A DNA stretch of 64,000 nucleotides from Candidatus Saccharimonadota bacterium. GTDB lineage: Bacteria > Patescibacteriota > Saccharimonadia > Saccharimonadales > Saccharimonadaceae. The notes beneath the pieces are model-generated. The model saw only the letters and a list, made by a program, of their open reading frames with translations. It searched no databases and was not told where the DNA came from. Position numbers and translations under genes: made by a program. Below are positions 39,691 through 46,267 of the stretch, one piece after another (position 1 is the first letter of the stretch; each line of letters opens with the position of its first letter). The stretch spans positions 1 to 64,000 of the forward strand of contig JAFWIX010000008.1 in NCBI GenBank assembly GCA_017514665.1, read 5' to 3'.

Positions 39691-41033
39691 AGCTTAATTA
39701 TACCTTGTTTTGTGAATTTTAGAGAAAGCTCGCGAACTTCGGAGCGGATTTGGTCGTAATCTGAATCAGGAGTACCAGGGTTCTTAGCAAGAAGAGCGAC
39801 GCGGTGGAGCCAGTCGGCAAGGATTACCATTTCTTTGGTGCCGAGACCGCGCGTGGTGATAGCCGGAGTACCAAGACGGACACCCGAAGGGCGAAACGCA
39901 CCGCCTTTATCAGAGAGGAGAGCGTTGGCATTTAAAGTGAGACCGACACGATCAAGTGCCGTTTCGTAAGTTTTGCCATCGATGCCGAAGCTAGATTTAA
40001 TATCTATGAGTACGAGGTGATTGTCGGTGCCGCCACCTTGCAATTTGAAGTCATGTTTTAATAAGGCATCAGCGAGGACTTTGGCGTTTTTGACGACACT
40101 ATGTGCGTATTCGGTAAATTCGGGTTGCAGAGCTTCGCCAAAAGCTACGGCTTTGGCGGCGATGACGTGCTCTAAAGGGCCGCCTTGAGTGCCAGGGAAA
40201 ACGGCGCGGTCGATGAGAGTGGGAATATTCTCAAGTGTGTGCTCGGGTTTCTTAAGCGGGGAAGAGACTTTGCCACGACTCAAGATTAAGCCGCCACGAG
40301 GGCCACGTAGAGTCTTGTGCGTAGTAGAGGTCATAACATGAAAACCGTATTCAAGGGGGTTGGGATGAACGCCGCCGGCGATGAGACCGGTGACATGAGC
40401 CATATCGGCCATTAAGAGACAACCAGGAATTTTGGCGCCAATTTTGGCGACGCGCTTGAAGTCTGGGATTTTCATAAAAGCGGAATAGCCGACGAGAATA
40501 ATTTTAGGTTTTTCGGCAAGAGCTTTTTTCTCTAATTCATCATAATCGATATCGCCTTCGGGAGTGACGCCATAGGAGATAAAATTATAAATTTTGGCAG
40601 AACGAGTGACGGGAGCACCGTGGGTGAGATGACCGCCGGCAGGGAGCGACATGGCAAGAATTTTGTCGCCGGGTTTGCACCAAGCAAAATAAACAGCTTC
40701 GTTGGCGTTGACGCCAGAGTGAGGTTGAACATTGGCGTGGTCGGCGTGAAAGAGACGACAGGCGCGGTCGATGGCGAGACGTTCGATGCGATCAATATTC
40801 ACTTGACCACCATAATAGCGATAATTAGGTAAGACGCGCTCGGCGATTTCGGTTTCGTTCCATTCGTTGATGCCGTCAAAGCTAGGATACCCTTCGGAAT
40901 ATTTGTTGGTCAAAATTGAACCCATAGCCTGAAGTACGGCGCTAGAAACATAGTTTTCGCTCGGAATGAGCTCCAAGCCTTCGCATTGGCGCTTTTTTTC
41001 TTGTTCAATTAACTTAAACACGATGTCTTTCAT
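39687..41033 (-). CDS. glyA: Serine hydroxymethyltransferase
   Basis: A 448-residue PLP enzyme converting serine and THF to glycine and 5,10-methylene-THF. The folate-site LIPSENYVS is at about 21-29, the PLP-Lys motif TSTTHKTLRGPRGG lies near 235, and the cofactor region MADMAHVTGLIAGG upstream of it is intact. It supplies one-carbon units for the formylation done by the fmt product in the same group. The ATG is 6 nt after TGTTATAAT. The promoter is back to back with that of FISUMP gene 3. Confidence 0.95.
   Translation of the reverse strand: MKDIVFKLIEQEKKRQCEGLELIPSENYVSSAVLQAMGSILTNKYSEGYPSFDGINEWNETEIAERVLPNYRYYGGQVNIDRIERLAIDRACRLFHADHANVQPHSGVNANEAVYFAWCKPGDKILAMSLPAGGHLTHGAPVTRSAKIYNFISYGVTPEGDIDYDELEKKALAEKPKIILVGYSAFMKIPDFKRVAKIGAKIPGCLLMADMAHVTGLIAGGVHPNPLEYGFHVMTSTTHKTLRGPRGGLILSRGKVSSPLKKPEHTLENIPTLIDRAVFPGTQGGPLEHVIAAKAVAFGEALQPEFTEYAHSVVKNAKVLADALLKHDFKLQGGGTDNHLVLIDIKSSFGIDGKTYETALDRVGLTLNANALLSDKGGAFRPSGVRLGTPAITTRGLGTKEMVILADWLHRVALLAKNPGTPDSDYDQIRSEVRELSLKFTKQGIIKL
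39697..39702 (-). promoter_or_regulatory. def internal -10, leaderless type
   Basis: On the minus strand TATAAT (39697-39702) ends 6 nt before the def ATG at 39690. Confidence 0.6.
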
Positions 41034-41039
41034 AGAGAT

Positions 41040-41048
41040 ATTATAACA
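41040..41048 (-). promoter_or_regulatory. glyA extended -10, leaderless type
   Basis: On the minus strand TGTTATAAT (41040-41048) ends 6 nt before the ATG at 41033. Confidence 0.7.
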
Positions 41049-41072
41049 TGAGGAGAGGGAAAAAGAAAAAGC

Positions 41073-41100
41073 TTGCGTTTTTTATTAAAACGATTATAAT
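41073..41100 (+). promoter_or_regulatory. Promoter of FISUMP gene 3, leaderless type
   Basis: TTGCGT (41073-41078), 16-nt spacer, TATAAT (41095-41100), then GGAGGT and the ATG at 41107. GGAGGT directly abuts the start codon, too close to work as a Shine-Dalgarno. Confidence 0.68.
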
Positions 41101-41106
41101 GGAGGT

Positions 41107-42516
41107 ATGAACAATAGGGTCATTAATCTAATTCCTGTACTGACATTTGTCATTTTGGCAGGTCTTTTTGCTTTTAATAGTATTGTTAGTATAGATACTG
41201 TTCACGCTGAAGCTAGTAACGCTCAAGCCTCATTAGAACTAGATCCAGTCATAGATATCTCAGCTCCTAGTACAGTAACTCTAAACTGTACTCCAGGTTC
41301 TACCGATGCTACCTCTCAACTTTGTACTAGTAATGCTACGATTAGTGTAACCACTAATAATATTGCTGGCTATACTTTACAAATGAATACTACTTCTGGT
41401 TCTTCTAACTCTCTCACTAATTCAGCTGCCTCTCCTGCTGCTACTATCCCTACACTAAGCCAAGCCTATACTTCAGCTAACTTTCCAGTAAACTCTTGGG
41501 GTTATACTGGAGGAACCGATAAATCAAGTGAAGCTGGCGGTTATGATTGTTCTACTAACTATTGTCCTATTCTAGCTTATGAATCTACTGCTTCTAATTA
41601 TGCTCCTAACCACACTATTAAACAAACCGATGCTCCAGCTAATAATTCTACTACTACTTTAACCTTTGCTGGTAGAGTTAACACTACTAAACCTTCTGGT
41701 ACTTATACTACTTCCATTACTTTTACGGCGGTGACTAATGAACCACCTTATAATGGCATAGTAAATGGCATGAATATGCAAGACATAGATTCTACCACTT
41801 GTACTGCCACTTCTACAGATATTACTTACACGGTAGTAGATAGCAGAGACAGCAAAGAATATACTGTAGCCAGGCTCCAAGACGGCAACTGCTGGATGAC
41901 CCAAAACCTTGCCCTAGGTAGTTCCACCGCTATGAACCTTACTCAAGCCAATTCTAATGTAGGTCCTAGTGGCTTCACTCTTCCTGCTAGCGTGACCGAA
42001 GGTAATTGGAGTATGTCTCCTGATAATCCAGAATTTTTCGATTATGCAGGCAATTATCCATCGCAACAGGCCTCTAATAAATACGGTAACTACTACAACT
42101 GGCCTGCCGCTACTGCTGGCTCTGGTACTAGTGCCACTACTTCTGGCGATGCTCAATATTCCATCTGTCCCAAGAACTGGCGCCTCCCTTCCGCTGGTAC
42201 TACCGCCACCACTAATAATGAATTCTATACGATGCTAAATAACTACATCACTACTGGCACCTGGTATGACCTCTATTGGTCCGGTGTCACTACTTCAGAG
42301 TTCACGAGTACCCCAGTTTCTCTTGTGTTTTCGGATAGCTATACTGGTTACGTGAGTGAAGACCATATTGGCGATTGGTGGTCATCTACTGCTGCTAGTA
42401 GTGGTAATGCATATTATTTAGAAGCTATTGCTGCCAACGGATACATAGGTCCACGCGATGACCGTTTTTATAAAGAACACGGTTATTCTATCAGGTGTTT
42501 GGTGTCGGGGGTGTAG
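41107..42516 (+). CDS. Secreted FISUMP-domain surface protein 3
   Basis: A 469-residue exported paralogue nearly identical at DNA level to FISUMP gene 1 over the signal-peptide end and N-terminal domain (41194-41460 against 6437-6706) and over the first part of FISUMP. The C-terminal face differs clearly (WWSSTAASSGNAYYLEAIA here, LWSSTVYSDIGARFLSI there), ending again in IRCL. Signal peptide about 1-36; motifs QDGNCWMTQNLAL, YGNYYNW and ICPKNWRLPSAG are present. The pattern of constant scaffold and changed tip suggests recombination between copies plus selection on the binding face. Confidence 0.88.
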   Translation: MNNRVINLIPVLTFVILAGLFAFNSIVSIDTVHAEASNAQASLELDPVIDISAPSTVTLNCTPGSTDATSQLCTSNATISVTTNNIAGYTLQMNTTSGSSNSLTNSAASPAATIPTLSQAYTSANFPVNSWGYTGGTDKSSEAGGYDCSTNYCPILAYESTASNYAPNHTIKQTDAPANNSTTTLTFAGRVNTTKPSGTYTTSITFTAVTNEPPYNGIVNGMNMQDIDSTTCTATSTDITYTVVDSRDSKEYTVARLQDGNCWMTQNLALGSSTAMNLTQANSNVGPSGFTLPASVTEGNWSMSPDNPEFFDYAGNYPSQQASNKYGNYYNWPAATAGSGTSATTSGDAQYSICPKNWRLPSAGTTATTNNEFYTMLNNYITTGTWYDLYWSGVTTSEFTSTPVSLVFSDSYTGYVSEDHIGDWWSSTAASSGNAYYLEAIAANGYIGPRDDRFYKEHGYSIRCLVSGV

Positions 42517-42548
42517 CCTAGACTCTGGACTTTTTAGGGAAAATGGGG

Positions 42549-42554
42549 TATAAT
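42549..42554 (+). promoter_or_regulatory. uvrA -10
   Basis: TATAAT (42549-42554) lies 10 nt before ATG 42565; an in-frame ATG at 42553 overlaps the -10 itself and cannot be the start. Confidence 0.6.
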
Positions 42555-42564
42555 GGATGCGTTT

Positions 42565-45450
42565 ATGAAAGAGTTGATAAGTGAAAGATACATCCATGTC
42601 AAGGGGGCAAGACAGAATAATTTGCAAAATATTGACGTCAAAGTGCCACGCGATAAACTAGTGGTGATAACTGGACTGTCTGGAAGCGGTAAGTCGAGTT
42701 TGGCTTTCGATACGATTTATGCTGAGGGACAGCGCCGATACGTAGAGAGTTTGTCGAGTTATGCAAGAATGTTTCTCGGAGTGATGGACAAACCAGATGT
42801 GGATAGTATCACGGGACTGAGCCCGGCGATTAGTATCGATCAGAAATCAACTTCGCGCAATCCGCGTTCGACCGTGGCGACGGTGACAGAGGTATATGAT
42901 TATTTAAGGTTACTATTTGCACGCGTAGGGGTGCCGCATTGCCCGATTTGCCACAAAGAGGTACACCGCAGAAGTGTAGAAGATATCGTAAACGAAGCGA
43001 TGAAATTGCCTCTGGGAGCAAAATTGATGCTTTTGGCGCCTGTAGTGCAACAGAAAAAAGGCGAATTCGCCCATATTTCAGAGCAATACATCGCGAAAGG
43101 GTTTTCTCGAGTACGAATTGACGGTATTATCTATGCGTTGGATGAATTTCCGGAGCTCAATAAAAACGAACGTCATGATATTGAGATTGTAGTAGATAGA
43201 TTCGTGTTATCGCCGGAATTGCACACAAGAATTTTTAGTTCGATTGAACAAGCCTTGGAAATTGGACAAGGAATTATTAAGATTTTAAAAATTACCGATA
43301 ATTCGACTTCGGTGGATGGGCGGATTAACGAGAAAAATAGTGAAACAATTACTTATTCGCAAAGATACGCTTGCGAACTACACCCTGATGAATTGATCCC
43401 TGAATTAGAACCAAGACTATTTAGCTTTAATGCACCACAAGGAGCGTGCCCGACTTGTATGGGATTAGGTTCAAGAATGGTGGTGGATCCAGGGCTAGTA
43501 TTGAACCCGAATTTGACGATTGCCGAGGGCGGAATTCGGCCGTTCAACCGAGTGCAATATGATTCTTGGTGGCTAAGACGACTGAGTGCAGTGGGCGAAA
43601 AGCACGGATTTGATGTGTATACGCCGATTAAGGATTTGCCAGAAGAGGCGATTCAAAAAATCTTATATGGTACGGGTGACGAGAAATATGAAGTAAAGAT
43701 TCGCGGAACTGGCAAATTCAAAGAGGGGGCGACCTATGAAAGCATCTATGAAGGGGTAATTCCGACACTGGAGCGCAGACACCTGGAGACCGATTCGGAG
43801 TTTATTCGCAAAGACATCGAACGCTTTATGCGGGTGCACGAGTGCCAGACTTGTCATGGAGCGAGGTTGAAGCCGGCAGTGTTGGCAGTAACGGTGCATG
43901 ATTTAAATATTGTGGATATGTGCAATTTGGACGTAGATAACACTTTGGAACTATTAGAAAAGGACCTGAAATTTACTGATGCCGAAAAACAGATAGCAGA
44001 ACCGATTGTCAAGGAAATTAAAGAGCGCGTGAAGTTTATGCAGGATGTGGGTTTGGGTTATTTGGAGTTGTCTAGAGCGGCTAATACTTTGAGTGGTGGG
44101 GAAGCGCAACGTATACGCCTGGCAACCCAAATAGGTTCGGGATTGCAGGGGGTATTATATGTATTGGATGAACCGTCGATTGGTCTACATCAGCGTGATA
44201 ATAATAAATTGATTACGACTTTGAAACATTTACGTGACCTTGGTAATACAGTGTTAGTAGTAGAACATGATGAAGATACAATGCGGCAATCGGATTATAT
44301 TATTGATATTGGTCCTGGCGCGGGGGTGAATGGTGGTAAATTAATAGCAGCTGGTACGCCAGATGAAATTGCCAGGAATAAAGATTCGATAACAGGTCAA
44401 TATTTGAGCGGCGCGAAGAAAATCGCTACACCGAGAAAGCGTCGCACAGCCAAAAAAGGCCAAGAGTTGGTGGTGCGCGGAGCGCGCGAAAATAATCTGA
44501 AAAACATCGATGCACATTTCCCACTAGGTGTAATTACGGCAGTGACTGGAGTGTCTGGCTCTGGCAAATCAACCTTAGTGAATGAGATTTTGGCAAATGA
44601 GCTGCTGGCGAGACTACATCATGCCAAGACGGTGTCGGGAGCACATGATAATATCGAGGGAATTGAAAATATTAATAAGGTGATTGTGATAGATCAGAGT
44701 CCGATTGGGCGCACGCCACGTTCAAATCCGGCGACTTATACTGGAGTGTTTAATCAAATTCGTGAATTATTTGCTAAGCAGCCCGAAGCAGAGATGCGAG
44801 GATATAAAGCGGGGAGATTTTCGTTTAATGTAAAGGGCGGTAGATGTGAACACTGTAAGGGTGATGGAGTAAACAAAATTGAGATGCACTTCTTGCCGGA
44901 TGTGTATGTGACCTGTCCGGAATGTCATGGCAAGCGTTATAACCGCGAAGCGTTGGAGATTAAATATAAGGGCAAGACGATTTCGGATGTGCTGGAAATG
45001 ACGATAGATGAAGCGGTGGAATTTTTCAAAAATATCCCGAGCGTGCTGCCAAAATTGCAGACAATTCAAGACGTAGGGTTGGGCTATATTAAACTAGGCC
45101 AACCGGCGACGACATTTAGTGGCGGGGAAGCGCAGAGGATTAAGCTGGCAACTGAACTGGCGAGACGCAATACGGGCAAGACATTATATATATTAGATGA
45201 GCCAACGACTGGATTACACACAGATGACGTAAATCGATTGCTGATGATTTTGAATCAGTTGGTAAATGGCGGTAATTCGATGATTATTATTGAACATAAT
45301 TTGCACGTGATTAAATCGGCGGATTGGATTATCGATATGGGACCAGAAGGCGGACAAAAAGGCGGTAAGATTGTCGCTACAGGCACGCCAGAACAACTAG
45401 CAAAGGCAGGGAAGACCGATACTGGCAAATATTTAAGGCAGGTGTTATAA
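42565..45450 (+). CDS. uvrA: Excinuclease ABC subunit A
   Basis: A 961-residue damage-recognition ATPase of nucleotide excision repair with two ABC modules. Walker A sites are GLSGSGKSSLAFDTIYAEG (about 28-46) and GVSGSGKSTLVNEIL (about 656-670); signature motifs are NTLSGGEAQRIRLA and ATTFSGGEAQRIKLA. Zinc-binding cysteines are kept: CPIC, CELH with CPTC, and CEHC with CPEC, in contrast to RpoC and NrdR of this window. The start is set at 42565 from the -10 position. The length is normal. Confidence 0.96.
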   Translation: MKELISERYIHVKGARQNNLQNIDVKVPRDKLVVITGLSGSGKSSLAFDTIYAEGQRRYVESLSSYARMFLGVMDKPDVDSITGLSPAISIDQKSTSRNPRSTVATVTEVYDYLRLLFARVGVPHCPICHKEVHRRSVEDIVNEAMKLPLGAKLMLLAPVVQQKKGEFAHISEQYIAKGFSRVRIDGIIYALDEFPELNKNERHDIEIVVDRFVLSPELHTRIFSSIEQALEIGQGIIKILKITDNSTSVDGRINEKNSETITYSQRYACELHPDELIPELEPRLFSFNAPQGACPTCMGLGSRMVVDPGLVLNPNLTIAEGGIRPFNRVQYDSWWLRRLSAVGEKHGFDVYTPIKDLPEEAIQKILYGTGDEKYEVKIRGTGKFKEGATYESIYEGVIPTLERRHLETDSEFIRKDIERFMRVHECQTCHGARLKPAVLAVTVHDLNIVDMCNLDVDNTLELLEKDLKFTDAEKQIAEPIVKEIKERVKFMQDVGLGYLELSRAANTLSGGEAQRIRLATQIGSGLQGVLYVLDEPSIGLHQRDNNKLITTLKHLRDLGNTVLVVEHDEDTMRQSDYIIDIGPGAGVNGGKLIAAGTPDEIARNKDSITGQYLSGAKKIATPRKRRTAKKGQELVVRGARENNLKNIDAHFPLGVITAVTGVSGSGKSTLVNEILANELLARLHHAKTVSGAHDNIEGIENINKVIVIDQSPIGRTPRSNPATYTGVFNQIRELFAKQPEAEMRGYKAGRFSFNVKGGRCEHCKGDGVNKIEMHFLPDVYVTCPECHGKRYNREALEIKYKGKTISDVLEMTIDEAVEFFKNIPSVLPKLQTIQDVGLGYIKLGQPATTFSGGEAQRIKLATELARRNTGKTLYILDEPTTGLHTDDVNRLLMILNQLVNGGNSMIIIEHNLHVIKSADWIIDMGPEGGQKGGKIVATGTPEQLAKAGKTDTGKYLRQVL

Positions 45451-45451
45451 T
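45443..45451 (+). promoter_or_regulatory. Extended -10 for the methyltransferase gene
   Basis: TGTTATAAT (45443-45451) includes the uvrA stop codon and lies 8 nt before ATG 45460. Confidence 0.6.
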
Positions 45452-45459
45452 TTATTATT

Positions 45460-46224
45460 ATGACTACGACTAAGACTGCGAAAACCAAGAAAAAAGTGAT
45501 TAGCGACTACAACGGCTATGATTATAAGAAAATTTTCTGGGAAGATGCTGACCGCGCCTACGAGGATCAGGCGGACCGCATGGCGATTCGTAAACTTTTG
45601 CCAGTAAAAATGGAGAATTTTGTTGATATTGCTGGCGGTTATGGCAGATTGGCGGATGAATATATCCATCGTGCCAAGAAATCTACGGTGTTTGATTACT
45701 CTAAAACTGAACTCAAGCAAGCCAAAGAATTATATGGCGATAAAATTCACACCAAGGCCGGTGATATTTATGACTTGCCATTTAAGGATAATGAATTTGA
45801 TGCTTTGATGATGATTCGGGCGACCCATCATTTTAAGGATATGCAGAAGGTGTCGGATGAGCTGTATCGCGTACTGAAGCCTGGCGGTGTGGCGGTGATC
45901 GAAGTGGCGAATAAGAAGACTTTGCCGCGCATGGTGCGCTATTGGATCAAGAAAACAGATATTAACCCATTTGATCGGTCGGTAGCGAATCTGACTGAAA
46001 TTAGTAAGGATGGATTCTTTAATTATCATCCGAAATATATTGAGGAAATTTTTACAAAATCTGGATTTAAGATTGAAAAGGTGCTATCGGTGTCGAATTT
46101 CCGTAGTGGGACATTGAAAAAAGTGTTTGGCACAAAAGCTTTGGTAAAAATGGAAAACATTGCACAGGCACCACTGGCCAGTGTGCGCTTTGCGCCATCA
46201 ATTTATTATAAGTTAGTAAAATAA
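45460..46224 (+). CDS. Class I SAM-dependent methyltransferase
   Basis: A 254-residue methyltransferase. After a basic N terminus, motif I FVDIAGGYGRLADEYI (about 48-63) binds SAM; motif II VFDYSKTELKQAKE (about 70-83) and AGDIYDLPFKDNEFDALMM (about 91-109) follow, typical of the UbiE/Methyltransf_11 type. LYRVLKPGGVAVIEVAN matches motif III. The C-terminal part has a FRSGTLKKVF segment without clear family. The substrate cannot be deduced. It precedes FISUMP gene 4 but has its own -10. Confidence 0.88.
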   Translation: MTTTKTAKTKKKVISDYNGYDYKKIFWEDADRAYEDQADRMAIRKLLPVKMENFVDIAGGYGRLADEYIHRAKKSTVFDYSKTELKQAKELYGDKIHTKAGDIYDLPFKDNEFDALMMIRATHHFKDMQKVSDELYRVLKPGGVAVIEVANKKTLPRMVRYWIKKTDINPFDRSVANLTEISKDGFFNYHPKYIEEIFTKSGFKIEKVLSVSNFRSGTLKKVFGTKALVKMENIAQAPLASVRFAPSIYYKLVK

Positions 46225-46225
46225 G

Positions 46226-46264
46226 TTGATTTTATTTTTTACTTATGCTAAAATATTAGCATAA
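46226..46264 (+). promoter_or_regulatory. Promoter of FISUMP gene 4 with overlapping palindrome
   Basis: TTGATT (46226-46231), 17-nt spacer, TAAAAT (46249-46254) with TG extension. A 22-nt palindrome, TTATGCTAA-AATA-TTAGCATAA (46243-46264), covers the -10 and the likely start site, where a repressor could block initiation. Confidence 0.6.
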
Positions 46265-46267
46265 ACT

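Noticed and set aside
42553-42564. uvrA start at ATG 42553
   Set aside because: This ATG overlaps the TATAAT at 42549-42554; the next in-frame ATG at 42565 fits the promoter and the usual UvrA N terminus.
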